A stretch of 64,000 nt of DNA from Streptomyces sp. SCSIO 75703 (GCF_036607905.1 NZ_CP144555.1:6200001-6264000); one strand, 5' to 3'; positions 43,537-52,545 are shown, counted from the first letter of the stretch. A program made the numbers and translations. The notes: generated by a model from the letters alone, not told the origin.

Positions 43537-44187
43537 ATGGACGGCGAACTGTTCCCGAGGACCCCGGCCCGCATCGCGCCCGGCGCCGTGCACCACCCCG
43601 ACTGGCTCGACGCCGAGGCACAGCGCGAGTTGCTCGACGCCTGCCGGGAATGGGCCCGCCCGCCCGCGGGCCTGCGCACCGTCCGCACCCCCGGCGGCGG
43701 CACCCTGTCCGCCCGGCAGGTCTGCCTCGGCCACCACTGGTACCCGTACGGCTACGCCCCGACCGCCGTCGACGGCGACGGCGCCCCGGTCAAGCCCTTC
43801 CCGCGCCGCCTCGGCGACCTGGCCCGCCGCGCGGTCGCGGACACCCTCGGCGCCCACGAGGTGCCCGCGACGCCCTACGACATCGCCCTGGTCAACTTCT
43901 ACGGCCCCGGCGCCCGGATGGGCATGCACCGCGACGCCGACGAACGAGCCGACGCCCCCGTGGTCTCCCTCAGCCTCGGCGACACCTGCGTCTTCCGCTT
44001 CGGCAACCCCGGCACGCGGACCCGCCCGTACACCGACGTCACCCTGCGCTCCGGGGACCTCTTCGTCTTCGGCGGACCCTCCCGGTACGCCTACCACGGG
44101 GTGCCGCGCGTGTACGACGGCACGGCGCCCGCCGGCTCGGGACTCGCCGGCCGGCTGAACATCACCCTGCGCGTCAGTGGACTGTAG
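43537..44187 (+). CDS. alkB: AlkB-like 2-oxoglutarate/Fe(II) dioxygenase
   Basis: A 216-residue oxidative DNA-dealkylation enzyme. The iron ligands are His131 and Asp133 (MHRDAD) and His187 (YAYHGV), and the 2-oxoglutarate/active-site motif RLNITLR (206-212) matches RxNxTxR exactly. It removes methyl groups from N1-methyladenine and N3-methylcytosine. CAGGAT lies 6 nt upstream of ATG 43537; the GGAGGG directly against the start is too close to act as a ribosome site, so the mRNA may be leaderless. It is divergent from the methyltransferase across 62 bp. Confidence 0.92.
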   Translation: MDGELFPRTPARIAPGAVHHPDWLDAEAQRELLDACREWARPPAGLRTVRTPGGGTLSARQVCLGHHWYPYGYAPTAVDGDGAPVKPFPRRLGDLARRAVADTLGAHEVPATPYDIALVNFYGPGARMGMHRDADERADAPVVSLSLGDTCVFRFGNPGTRTRPYTDVTLRSGDLFVFGGPSRYAYHGVPRVYDGTAPAGSGLAGRLNITLRVSGL

Positions 44188-44235
44188 GCGGCCGGTGGAC
44201 GGGGCAGGGGCACGGATCATGGGAGACTCGCCCTC

Positions 44236-45474
44236 ATGAGCGGCAAGGCGGCCCCCCGGTCGGCGGGGGAAGGAACCACCTCCAGAACGCGGTTGGACCG
44301 GGGGCGCACGGTCCTCGGACCCGCGTTGGAGCTCGTGCACACCGACCGCGCCCCCACCCGCGCCGTCCTCACCGCCGAACTCGGTGTCACCCGCGCCACG
44401 GCCGGCGCGGTCGCCGCCGAACTGGAGGCGCTCGGCCTCATCCGGGTCGACGCCCGGCCCGGGGCCGCCGCCGGTTCACAGGGCCGCCCCTCGCACCGGC
44501 TGGCCGTCGCCGAGGACGGGCCCGTCGCCCTCGCCGCCCAGGTCCACGCCGACGGATTCCGCGCCGCGCTGGTCGGGCTCGGCGGGCGGATCGTCGCCAC
44601 CGCCCCGGGCTGCGAGGTCGTCGACCCCGACCCGGCCAAAGTGCTCGGCTCCGTCGTCGAGGCGGGCGTCGGCCTGCTGCGGGAGACCGGCCGGCGCTGC
44701 GTCGGCGCGGGCCTCGCCGTACCGTCCGCCGTCGCCGAACCGGAGGGCCTGGCCCTGAACCCGCTGCACCTGGCGTGGCCACCCGGCGCCCCGGTGCGGC
44801 GCATCTTCACCGAGCAGGTGCGAGCCGCGGGCCTCGACGGACCGGCGTTCGCGGCGAACGACATCAACCTGGCGGCCCTCGCCGAACACCGGCACGGCGC
44901 CGGGCGCGGCGCCCGCGACCTGCTCTGCGTCGCCACCGGGCACCGCGGCGTCGGTGGTGCCCTCGTCCTCGACGGCCGCCTGCACACGGGCAGTTCGGGC
45001 CTCGCCCTGGAGGTCGGCCACCTCGCCGCCAATCCGGAGGGCCGCCCCTGCCACTGCGGCGGCCGGGGCTGCCTGGACGTGGAGACCGACCCGCTGGCCC
45101 TCCTCACCGAGGCGGGCCGCGCGCCCGGCCCGGAGGTGTCCCTGCTCCGCCAGGCCGACGACCTGATCCGCGGCCACTACGACGACCCGGCGGTCCGCAC
45201 CGCCACCGAGACGCTCATCGACCGCCTGGGCCTCGGCCTCGCCGGACTGGTCAACATCCTCAACCCGGACCGGATCGTCCTCGGCGGCCTGCACCGCACC
45301 CTGCTGGACGCCGACCCCGAGCGGCTGCGCGCGGTCGTCGCGGGCCGCAGCCTGTGGGGCCGCAGCGGTGGCGTGCCGATCCTGCCCTGCGTCCTGGACC
45401 ACAACAGCCTCGTCGGCGCCGCCGAGCTGGCCTGGCAGCCGGTCCTCGACGACCCCCTGGGCGCGCTCGCCTGA
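44236..45474 (+). CDS. ROK family transcriptional regulator (NagC/Mlc-like)
   Basis: A 412-residue regulator. Residues about 20-85 form a winged helix (VLTAELGVTRATAGAVAAELEALGLIRV and the wing SQGRPSHRL); the rest is a ROK sugar-binding domain with GAGLAVPSAV, the substrate region FAANDINLAALAEHR, GLALEVGHLA and the zinc-type cysteines CHCGGRGC. The ATP loop near 100 is altered from DxGGT, as usual in the regulators. GAGACT sits 7 nt before ATG 44236, which suggests a leaderless start. It may sense N-acetylglucosamine or another sugar and could join the nearby DeoR cluster in amino-sugar control. Confidence 0.87.
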   Translation: MSGKAAPRSAGEGTTSRTRLDRGRTVLGPALELVHTDRAPTRAVLTAELGVTRATAGAVAAELEALGLIRVDARPGAAAGSQGRPSHRLAVAEDGPVALAAQVHADGFRAALVGLGGRIVATAPGCEVVDPDPAKVLGSVVEAGVGLLRETGRRCVGAGLAVPSAVAEPEGLALNPLHLAWPPGAPVRRIFTEQVRAAGLDGPAFAANDINLAALAEHRHGAGRGARDLLCVATGHRGVGGALVLDGRLHTGSSGLALEVGHLAANPEGRPCHCGGRGCLDVETDPLALLTEAGRAPGPEVSLLRQADDLIRGHYDDPAVRTATETLIDRLGLGLAGLVNILNPDRIVLGGLHRTLLDADPERLRAVVAGRSLWGRSGGVPILPCVLDHNSLVGAAELAWQPVLDDPLGALA

Positions 45475-45556
45475 CGCCCCGGGCGCCCCGTACTCCCCGC
45501 GCGGTAGGCGCACTGCCGCCGGTCGTACGACGCCCCGGGAGGCCGACGGGGGGAGG

Positions 45557-45597
45557 CTCGGAAGCGAGAGGGAAACAGAGAGAACGCTTCCGAGGAG
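45557..45597 (+). promoter_or_regulatory. Leader hairpin covering the ribosome site of the SHOCT gene
   Basis: CTCGGAAGCG (45557-45566) pairs with CGCTTCCGAG (45585-45594) around an 18-nt, almost pure-purine loop. The Shine-Dalgarno sequence GAGGAG (45592-45597) begins inside the right arm, so folding would hide it. Confidence 0.5.
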
Positions 45598-45606
45598 CTG
45601 AACGAC

Positions 45607-45885
45607 ATGCAGACCCTGGCGAACTTCGGCGACGGCGGGCCCGGCCCGTGGATCCTGCTGGTCCCGCTGCTGTGGGCGCTGGTCGTCGGGGGCGTCGTCA
45701 CCGTGCTGCGGCGCACCGCCCGGCGCGGGCGCCCCGGCCCCGGACGCCCCGTCGAGGACCGCTCGCCCCTGGCCGTGCTCGGCCGGCGCTTCGCCGCCGG
45801 AGAGATCGACGAGGAGGAGTACTGGCGCCGGCTGTCCGTGCTGGAGGAGCACTTCGGCCGCGGCGGCGGGAGCGGCCCCGCCTGA
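45607..45885 (+). CDS. SHOCT domain membrane protein
   Basis: A 92-residue protein with one transmembrane helix (about 13-35, GPWILLVPLLWALVVGGVVTVL), a basic linker and a C-terminal SHOCT motif (about 53-85: LAVLGRRFAAGEIDEEEYWRRLSVLEEHF). SHOCT is a short oligomerisation or nucleic-acid-associated motif found at the ends of many membrane proteins. ATG 45607 has GAGGAG 9 nt upstream, part of an inverted repeat. The function is unknown. Confidence 0.82.
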   Translation: MQTLANFGDGGPGPWILLVPLLWALVVGGVVTVLRRTARRGRPGPGRPVEDRSPLAVLGRRFAAGEIDEEEYWRRLSVLEEHFGRGGGSGPA

Positions 45886-46328
45886 CCACGACCCGCCCCC
45901 GCGCCACCGGCCGGGCCCTCGGCGCGTCCCGGCCGGGAACGGCGCGCAGGCGACGGCCGGGCCGTATCGGACACTCGGCGCGCTCCCGCCGGCACGGGCG
46001 CCCGCGGTCGGCCACCAGTCTCGACCGGTCCCCGGCACCGACGCCGGGGACCGGTCCGCAGCCGCCCGCCGGCCTCGGGCGGATTTTTGGCGCGGGCCCG
46101 TCGGGGGCGGTGCGTGGGCGTCTTGGTGGGCCGGGGCGGGTGCCCGGCGTGGCCACGAGACGGTCGGCAGCCGCCCACCGGCTCGGACGGACTCTTGGCC
46201 TGGAGCCGCCGGGGCGGACCCCCGGGGAGGTTCCGCAGCCGCCCACCAGCCAGGTGCTCGGCGCGGTCCTGCCCCGGGTCGGTCCGCAGCCGTTTCCCGG
46301 CCGGGCCGGGGCGTGGTGGGCGTCCGGG
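45886..46328. repeat. Non-coding gap with imperfect repeats
   Basis: No gene is seen. The phrase GCAGCCGCCC(A/G)CC recurs at about 46058, 46167 and 46235, with a fainter copy at 46286, at irregular spacing. The region also contains a strong hairpin. Confidence 0.45.
46023..46056. terminator. Bidirectional terminator
   Basis: GACCGGTCCCCGGC (46023-46036) and its exact complement (46043-46056) enclose 6 nt, between the convergent SHOCT and HATPase genes. TTTTT occurs 28 nt later. Confidence 0.65.
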
Positions 46329-46862
46329 TCAGCCGGCGACGGCCGACCGGACCGGAGCGGGGGGCGCCGCGCCCAGGCCGACGGACGGCTCCGGCTCCGT
46401 GAAGGCGGCGACGGACACCTCCTCGACCAGGCGCCGCGCCGGACGCACCGCGACCGGCGACACGGGCGCGGACGTCGGCAGGGAGAACCAGACGACCTTC
46501 CCCGACTCGCCGTCGGGGCGCGCCCCCCAGCTCTCGCTCAGCGCGGCCACCATGGCCAGCCCGCGCCCGCAGGTCGCCAGCGGCCCGGCGTCGTCCACGA
46601 CGGGAAGCCGCGGATCCCGGTCGCGCACCGAGACGGTGAGCCGGTCCGCGAGCAGTTCCATCTCCACGGTGCAGGTCTTGTCCCGCAGGGCGTGGAGGTG
46701 GACGTTGGTGAGTAGTTCCGTCACGCCGAGCGCCGCCCGGTCGATCAGGGAATCCACATGCCAGTAGCGCAAGTGCGCGGAGACGATTCTGCGGACCTGG
46801 CCGATCCGCGACGGCAGGGCCTGTAGCTCCACCGTGCACTGTCTGTTCGAGTGACTGATCAC
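46329..46862 (-). CDS. ATP-binding (anti-sigma/RsbW-like) regulator
   Basis: A 177-residue HATPase_c protein of the anti-sigma-factor type common in Streptomyces. The N box is ALGVTELLTNVHLHA (about 63-77), with the Glu and Asn for Mg-ATP; DRDPRLP and CGRGLAMVAALSESWG (G boxes) follow. Relatives phosphorylate anti-anti-sigma proteins or hold sigma factors. GTG 46862 has GGGGAG 8 nt upstream; a longer reading to 47138 is less likely. No sigma factor or anti-anti-sigma gene is adjacent. The C-terminal 35 residues are an Ala/Pro-rich tail. Confidence 0.85.
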   Translation of the reverse strand: MISHSNRQCTVELQALPSRIGQVRRIVSAHLRYWHVDSLIDRAALGVTELLTNVHLHALRDKTCTVEMELLADRLTVSVRDRDPRLPVVDDAGPLATCGRGLAMVAALSESWGARPDGESGKVVWFSLPTSAPVSPVAVRPARRLVEEVSVAAFTEPEPSVGLGAAPPAPVRSAVAG

Positions 46863-47046
46863 GGCTGCGACTCCCCGACAGAGAGGTCCGGAAGAACACG
46901 GGGTGGGGTGGCAGCAGGGTGCGCGCGACACGCCGCCGCCTGCTGTCGTGGCCGGCGGGCTGGTTCGCAGCGTTATCGCCGGTAAACCCAGAGTGACGTG
47001 TGAACAGCGTGACGCACGGGGTGGGACACCGCAAGTCACGGCCGGA

Positions 47047-47370
47047 TCAGTCCCGGCGCCCGGCCGCCCGGCGTACCGCCTCGATGAAACGGTGTGCCGA
47101 GGGCGGCCCCGGCTCGCCCGGCGCCGGGTCGCGCTCACCCAGCGTCAGCAGGTACCGCGTGCCGTCCAGATCGGCGAACGCCCGGTCCTCCGGAGCGAAC
47201 CAGGGCCGCGAGGCGCGCACCTCCCGCACCGGGGCGCTGTCGATCTCGCTGCCGGCGCTGGTGAGCAACTCCACCCGGCCGCCGCTGATCCGCACCTGCC
47301 CGGCCCGCGTCAGCGACCGCAGGCGCTTGCCGATCCGCACCCCCGTCGCCGTGAACTCCGGCTCCGCCAT
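47047..47370 (-). CDS. Hypothetical protein, PH-like
   Basis: A 107-residue protein of beta-strand character: VRIGKRLRSLTRAGQVRISGGRVELLTSAGSEIDSAPVREVRASRPWF, FADLDGTRYLLTLGE, then a helix HRFIEAVRRAAG. The order of strands followed by one C-terminal helix resembles PH-like domains of small actinobacterial proteins. No catalytic or membrane element is present. ATG 47370 has a GAGGGGG stretch upstream. Its closest same-strand neighbour is the HATPase gene, 184 bp downstream. Confidence 0.65.
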   Translation of the reverse strand: MAEPEFTATGVRIGKRLRSLTRAGQVRISGGRVELLTSAGSEIDSAPVREVRASRPWFAPEDRAFADLDGTRYLLTLGERDPAPGEPGPPSAHRFIEAVRRAAGRRD

Positions 47371-47686
47371 GCCACCGCCCCCTCACGCCTCTTCGCCCGC
47401 CGGGAACCCGCCCCGGGGCGGTCGGGCACCGGCCCGTCCCGCGCTTCCCGCCGGGTGCAGTCTGCCCGCACCCGGCCGCCGGGCACCAGTGCGAGCCGTT
47501 CCTTTCCGGGGGCCGCCGGGAGCATTCCCGTGAATGCGCCCCCCGTGAACCACGCACCGCGACCCAGGGGTGCCTTTGGGCCGCTCAAAGGTGTGTTTAT
47601 GCAGGTGAGAAGCGTATCGAACGCGCCTATGCTCAAGGTGCCGGCCGTGCGGGACACCGCCGGCGCGCAGCGTAAGGAGCCTTGCC
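47371..47686. other. Divergent upstream gap
   Basis: No gene seen. A CTATGCT hexamer near 47627 and GGAGCC before GTG 47687 are the plausible signals for the PLP gene. Confidence 0.4.
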
Positions 47687-48811
47687 GTGACCAGCTTCCA
47701 GCAGACCAGCCCGCGTGCCACCCTGGACGTCGACCGCAGCGACGCCGCATGCCGGGCCTGGCTGAAAGACGCCGTGCGCAAGGTGCAGGCCGACGCCAAC
47801 CGCTCGGCGGACACGCACCTGCTCCGCTTCCCGCTGCCCGAGCCGTGGGGCATCGACCTGTACCTGAAGGACGAGTCCACGCACCCCACCGGAAGCCTCA
47901 AACACCGGCTCGCCCGCTCCCTCTTCCTCTACGGGCTGTGCAATGGCTGGATCCGCCCCGACCGTCCCGTGATCGAGGCGTCCAGCGGCTCGACGGCCGT
48001 CTCCGAGGCGTACTTCGCCCAGTTGATCGGCGTCCCCTTCATCGCGGTCATGCCCCGCACGACCAGTGCCGAGAAGATCCGCCTGATCGAATTCCACGGC
48101 GGCCGGTGCCACTTCGTGGACGACTCGCGCCGGATGTACGAGGAGTCGGCCCGCCTCGCGGCGGAGACCGGCGGCCACTACATGGACCAGTTCACCTACG
48201 CGGAGCGGGCCACCGACTGGCGCGGCAACAACAACATCGCCGAGTCCATCTTCCGGCAGATGCGCCTGGAGCGGTTCCCCGAACCGGCGTGGATCGTCGC
48301 CACCGCCGGCACCGGCGGAACCTCGGCGACGCTCGCCCGGTACGTGCGCTACATGCAGTACGACACGCGCATCTGCGTGGCCGACCCGGACAACTCCTGC
48401 TTCTTCGAGGGCTGGACGACCGGCGACCCCGACGTCACCTGCGACGCCGCCTCCCGGATCGAGGGCATCGGCCGGCCCCGGATGGAACCGAGCTTCGTGC
48501 CCCACGCCATCGACCGCATGATGAAGGTGCCCGACGCCGCCGCCGTCGCCGCCGTGCGCGCCCTGGAGGGTGCCATCGGCCGCAAGGCGGGCGGCTCGAC
48601 GGGCACCGGACTGTGGAGCGCCCTCGAGATCGTCGCGGAGATGGTGGCCGAGGGCCGCCGGGGGAGCGTCGTCTCGCTGCTGTGCGACCCGGGGGACCGG
48701 TACCTCGACAAGTACTACTCGGACGCCTGGCTCGCCGAACAGGGACTGGACATCCGGCCCCACACGCGGGCCATCGAGTCCCTCCTGCGGACCGGCCACT
48801 GGCCGGAGTGA
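47687..48811 (+). CDS. PLP-dependent cysteine synthase-family protein (Cds1-like)
   Basis: A 374-residue fold-type II PLP enzyme. The Schiff-base lysine is Lys72 in HPTGSLKHRLA, and ASSGSTAVSEAYFAQLIG and GTGGTSATLARY bind substrate and PLP phosphate. The sequence is close in pattern to mycobacterial Cds1, an L-cysteine desulfhydrase releasing H2S, pyruvate and ammonia; the family is otherwise annotated as cysteine synthase-like. GTG 47687 has AAGGAG 8 nt upstream. It stands alone with no serine acetyltransferase, which favours a catabolic, H2S-forming role over cysteine synthesis. Confidence 0.85.
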   Translation: MTSFQQTSPRATLDVDRSDAACRAWLKDAVRKVQADANRSADTHLLRFPLPEPWGIDLYLKDESTHPTGSLKHRLARSLFLYGLCNGWIRPDRPVIEASSGSTAVSEAYFAQLIGVPFIAVMPRTTSAEKIRLIEFHGGRCHFVDDSRRMYEESARLAAETGGHYMDQFTYAERATDWRGNNNIAESIFRQMRLERFPEPAWIVATAGTGGTSATLARYVRYMQYDTRICVADPDNSCFFEGWTTGDPDVTCDAASRIEGIGRPRMEPSFVPHAIDRMMKVPDAAAVAAVRALEGAIGRKAGGSTGTGLWSALEIVAEMVAEGRRGSVVSLLCDPGDRYLDKYYSDAWLAEQGLDIRPHTRAIESLLRTGHWPE

Positions 48812-48956
48812 CCCGGGGCGCGAGGAACGCGCCGAGGGCGCGCGGCGCCGACACGCGCGGACGTACGACAGCCCCGCACCCGGCCGGAGCGATCCGCCGG
48901 GGCGGCACACCGGACGGGTCCGCCGCCTCCGGCGACCGGCCCTCCCGCCCGGACCG

Positions 48957-49778
48957 TCAGTCCACGGGCTCCGGCTCGCCCGCCACGACCAGCCGCACGT
49001 GCTCCGAGACCTCCGCACGCGCGTCCCCCGGCAACTCGCCGTCGGTCACCAGCGTGTCGACCTGCTCCAGCGCGGCGAACGAACTCAGCCCCACCACGCC
49101 CCACTTGGTGTGGTCCGCGACCACCACGACCCGCCGCGCCGACTGCACCAGCCGCCGGTTCGTCTCGGCCTCCGCGAGGTTCGGCGTGGACAGCCCCGCC
49201 TCCGCCGATATGCCGTGCACCCCGAGGAACAGCAGGTCGAAGTGGAGCGTGGCGATCGCCTGGTCCGCGACCGGTCCCACCAGCGAGTCCGACGGCGTGC
49301 GCACCCCGCCGGTCAGCACCACCGTCGCCGCGCCCTGCCGGGCACCAGAACCACGCTGCGCCACGTGGAACACGTCCGCCACCCGCACCGAGTTCGTCAC
49401 CACGGTCAGGTCCGGAACGTCCAGCAGCCGGTGCGCCAGCGCGTACGTCGTCGTACCGCCGGACAGGGCGATCGCGGCGCCCGGCGCCACCAGCTCCGCC
49501 GCGGCCCGCGCGATGTCCTCCTTGGCGGTCGGTTCCAGACCCGACTTCGCCTCGAACCCCGGCTCGTGCGTGCTCGCCTCCAGCACCGGGACCGCGCCGC
49601 CGTGCACCTTCTCCAGCACACCCTGCCGGGCCAGCGCGTCCAGGTCCCGGCGGACCGTCATGTCCGACACGCCGAGCTTGCGGGTCAGCTCGTTGACCCG
49701 CACCCCGCCCCGGCGCCGTACCTCGTCGAGGATCAGGGCACGCCGCTGCTCCGCGAGGAGGTTCGGATTCTCACTCAC
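48957..49778 (-). CDS. DeoR family transcriptional regulator
   Basis: A 273-residue DeoR protein: helix-turn-helix at about 12-62 (RALILDEVRRRGGVRVNELTRKLGVSDMTVRRDLDAL, VLEKVHGGAV), and the sensor domain with ALSGGTTTYALAHRL, TVVTNSVRVADV, FLGVHGISAEAGLSTPN and VVVADHTKWGVVG. GTG 49778 is preceded by GGAG at 5 nt. Unlike the DeoR at 39.7 kb it has no sugar gene beside it, so its target lies elsewhere or is itself. It is divergent from the big membrane hydrolase across 250 bp. Confidence 0.9.
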   Translation of the reverse strand: MSENPNLLAEQRRALILDEVRRRGGVRVNELTRKLGVSDMTVRRDLDALARQGVLEKVHGGAVPVLEASTHEPGFEAKSGLEPTAKEDIARAAAELVAPGAAIALSGGTTTYALAHRLLDVPDLTVVTNSVRVADVFHVAQRGSGARQGAATVVLTGGVRTPSDSLVGPVADQAIATLHFDLLFLGVHGISAEAGLSTPNLAEAETNRRLVQSARRVVVVADHTKWGVVGLSSFAALEQVDTLVTDGELPGDARAEVSEHVRLVVAGEPEPVD

Positions 49779-49805
49779 GTACGCTCCGGTCCTTTCGTCG
49801 CCAAC

Positions 49806-49840
49806 CGCCCGACACGCCCGACACGCCCGACACGCCCGGC
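49806..49840. repeat. 9-bp tandem repeat
   Basis: CGCCCGACA repeated three times plus a partial fourth copy in the divergent DeoR/hydrolase gap. It may reflect slippage or bind a regulator. Confidence 0.6.
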
Positions 49841-50028
49841 GTACCCGCTCCGACGAGGACTTCTCCCCTCAGGTGCGCGGATACCCCATCCTCGCACGCG
49901 CCGCCAGGGGGCGCGCCACCGGTCACCGGGCGGGTACGGGCCGTGCCGGGCGCCGCGCCGCCGTCGTCACCCGGATCGGGGAGATTCGGTGGGGACGGGT
50001 GTGCACCATCCGTTCAGGGGAGATCCTG

Positions 50029-52545
50029 GTGGCCGCGCGGGCAGAGCCGACGGAGCGTCAACGGGGAGTGCGGACAGTGGAACAGGCGCAGCAGCGGGCC
50101 GGAACCGGCGCACCGGAGGAACCGGGCCCCGCCGGACCGCCGGCGGACACCGCCCTGGAACTCCTGGTGCACGGCGTGGGAGGCACGACGCCCGAGGAGA
50201 TGCTCGACGGCTCGCGGACGGTACGGATCACCGGCGACGAGGTCGCGGCCGTCTTCCGGCGCGCCGAGGACGCCGACGCGGAGCAGCGGCCCGAGGAGTA
50301 CCGCGGCCGGCCCGTCCCCGAGGCGTACGTCTGGTGCAACCTCACCTCCGGCAACGGCACCCGTGCCCTGTGGCTGCTGCTCCTGCCCTTCATGGTGGTC
50401 AACCTCGCCCACTGGATGCGGCCCGGCGCCCGCCGCCGGCCCCGCGCGGTCCGGCTGTACGGCCTGCTCGTACGGCTCGCGGGACTGAGCCTGACGGTGC
50501 TGCTCGTCGCCGCGGCCTGCGAGGTCGCGGTCGACCTGGCCGCCTGGCAGTGCGCGGGCAGCCCCGCCTGCGCCGAGCGGCACACCTGGCTCGGCTTCCT
50601 GTCGCCCGCCGTCTCGGACGGCGGCTGGTGGAGCCCGCCCGGCCGCCGGCTGGCCCTCGCGGCACTGGTGCCCGCCGCCCTGACCGGCCTCCTGTGGTAC
50701 CTGTCCCTGCGCACCTGGCGGGCCTACGAGTCCCAGCGGCCGATGGACCGCGAACCCGACGAGGACACGGGCGACGCCACGGCGCTCGGCCGGCCCGGTT
50801 TCTGGTACGGGCGCCGCCTGGTGGCCCGGCTGCGCGCCGCGCACACCGCCGCCGGACTGCTCACCGTCGCCGCCGCGGCCGTCCTGCCCGCGGCCCGCTT
50901 CGACCGGCTGCCCGGCGGGCCCCCGGCCCTGGAAGCGCTGGGCCGCCTGCTGGAGGCGGCCCTCGTCGCCGGGGCGGTCGCCGCGGTCGGCGTGGTCTGC
51001 CGCCGGGGCCGCAGCGAGAACCGCCTCGACCGCGAACTCGACGAGCGCCTGGTGCGCCGGCTGCCGCTCGCCGCCCTCGCCGTGCTGGCCCTCGCCCTGG
51101 TGTACGCGGGCTGGTCCCGCCCGGGATGGACCTCGTCCGGCCGGCTCCCCGGCGACGTCGTCTTCGGCGCCCTCGCCCTCGTCCAGGGCCTGATCGTGAT
51201 CGCGCTCGGCGTCGTCGCCCACGTGCTGTACCGCTCCCGGCCCGATCCGCGCACCGCGATGCGCGGCCTCGGCGGGCCGGCTGTCGCCATGCTCGCCTGC
51301 GCGCTGGGCGGTGTGATGACCGGCGGCGTGGCCCAGCGGGTCGCCGACTGGCTGGACGGCACCGGCACCTTCCTCCACGGGCCGCCCGTGGTGCTGACCT
51401 GGCAGGCGTCGGTCATCCCGCCGCTGCTCGTCGTCGTGGCCCTGCTCTGCGCCCTGCTCGCCCGGCGGGCCTGGCGCCTGGCCCGCGCCGAACGGGCCAC
51501 CGTGGAACGCGACCACGCCGGGGAGCCCGGCGACGCGGCCCGCACCCGGCGCATCGCCACCGCCCGCGCCATGGCCACCCTCACCGACCGGGCGCCCCTC
51601 GTCGTGGCCGTCACCTCCGTGGTGACCCTGCTGCTGGGCGCCGGGGCCCTGGTGGGCGCCTTCGCCACCGACCGGGCCCCGGCCGACGCCGCGCGCGGCA
51701 CCCCGGCCGTCGTGCACGGCGCCGCGCAGACCGCCCAGGCGCTGGGCTCCTGGCTCATCGGCCTCGGTTTCATCCTCTTCGTCACCTGGGGCCGCCGGGC
51801 CTACAAGGACGCCTCGGCCCGGCGCACCATCGGCATCCTATGGGACGTCGGCACCTTCTGGCCGCGCGCCGCCCACCCCTTCGCGCCCCCCTGCTACGCG
51901 GAGCGCGCCGTGCCCGACCTGACCTGGCGGATGGCGACCTGGACCCGTGCCACCGGCGGACGGCTGGTCCTCTCCGGCCACTCCCAGGGCAGCGTCCTCG
52001 CCGCCGCGGCGGCCTGGCAGCTCGCCCCCGCCGTCCGCCGCCGCGTCGCCCTGCTCACCTACGGCTCCCCGCTGGAGCGGCTCTACGGGCGCTGGTTCCC
52101 GGCCCACTTCGGGCCGCACGCCCTCGGCTCGCTGCACCGGGAGATCGACTGCTGGCGCAACCTGTACCGGCGCACCGACCCCATCGGCGGCCCCGTTCGG
52201 CTGACCGGCGACCACGGCCCCGAGGTGGACCGGGCACCGCTCAAGGACCCGCTCACCTACGGACGCACCGAACGCCATCCGCTGCCCGCGCCGGTCCTCG
52301 GCCACTCCGACTACCAGGCCGACCCGGCCTTCGCCGAGGAACGCCGGTGGCTGTTCACCCGGCTGAGCCCCGCGGTCCCCGCGCCCCGGCACACCGGCCG
52401 ACCCCCGACCGCCCCGCAGAACCGGCCCGGCATGCCGTACGAGACGGCCGACACGCCCGACACGCCGTACGATCCGCCACCGGGCCCGGCCGGCACGCCG
52501 CGGAACACGCCCGGCGTGCCGCGCCGCGAGCCCGAGGGCGGCTGA
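50029..52545 (+). CDS. Multi-pass membrane protein with a split alpha/beta-hydrolase domain
   Basis: An 838-residue protein. Near the N-terminus (44-55) is LELLVHGVGGTT, the first strand and oxyanion HG of lipase-like hydrolases. Then 10-11 hydrophobic segments cover about 105-605, with basic loops. After them RLVLSGHSQGSVLAAAAA (Ser652 in GHSQG, 650-654) is a full nucleophile elbow; Asp near 717 (RRTDPIGG) and His near 759 (VLGHSDYQ) can finish the triad. The tail is Pro-rich with TPDTP repeats. GTG 50029 has GGGGAG 6 nt upstream. I read it as a membrane-embedded lipase or esterase facing the cytoplasm; substrate unknown. Confidence 0.75.
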   Translation: MAARAEPTERQRGVRTVEQAQQRAGTGAPEEPGPAGPPADTALELLVHGVGGTTPEEMLDGSRTVRITGDEVAAVFRRAEDADAEQRPEEYRGRPVPEAYVWCNLTSGNGTRALWLLLLPFMVVNLAHWMRPGARRRPRAVRLYGLLVRLAGLSLTVLLVAAACEVAVDLAAWQCAGSPACAERHTWLGFLSPAVSDGGWWSPPGRRLALAALVPAALTGLLWYLSLRTWRAYESQRPMDREPDEDTGDATALGRPGFWYGRRLVARLRAAHTAAGLLTVAAAAVLPAARFDRLPGGPPALEALGRLLEAALVAGAVAAVGVVCRRGRSENRLDRELDERLVRRLPLAALAVLALALVYAGWSRPGWTSSGRLPGDVVFGALALVQGLIVIALGVVAHVLYRSRPDPRTAMRGLGGPAVAMLACALGGVMTGGVAQRVADWLDGTGTFLHGPPVVLTWQASVIPPLLVVVALLCALLARRAWRLARAERATVERDHAGEPGDAARTRRIATARAMATLTDRAPLVVAVTSVVTLLLGAGALVGAFATDRAPADAARGTPAVVHGAAQTAQALGSWLIGLGFILFVTWGRRAYKDASARRTIGILWDVGTFWPRAAHPFAPPCYAERAVPDLTWRMATWTRATGGRLVLSGHSQGSVLAAAAAWQLAPAVRRRVALLTYGSPLERLYGRWFPAHFGPHALGSLHREIDCWRNLYRRTDPIGGPVRLTGDHGPEVDRAPLKDPLTYGRTERHPLPAPVLGHSDYQADPAFAEERRWLFTRLSPAVPAPRHTGRPPTAPQNRPGMPYETADTPDTPYDPPPGPAGTPRNTPGVPRREPEGG

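Noticed and set aside
43650..46715. A 1021-codon plus-strand frame over AlkB and ROK
   Set aside because: Arg/Pro-rich shadow of real genes in another frame.
49806..49840. Possible CRISPR or iteron array
   Set aside because: The unit is only 9 bp, with no spacers, and no cas or rep gene is present.
46903..50028. A very long plus-strand open frame continuous with the hydrolase gene
   Set aside because: It crosses three better genes in other frames, is Arg/Pro/Thr-rich with no domain, and a good GTG with a ribosome site exists at 50029.
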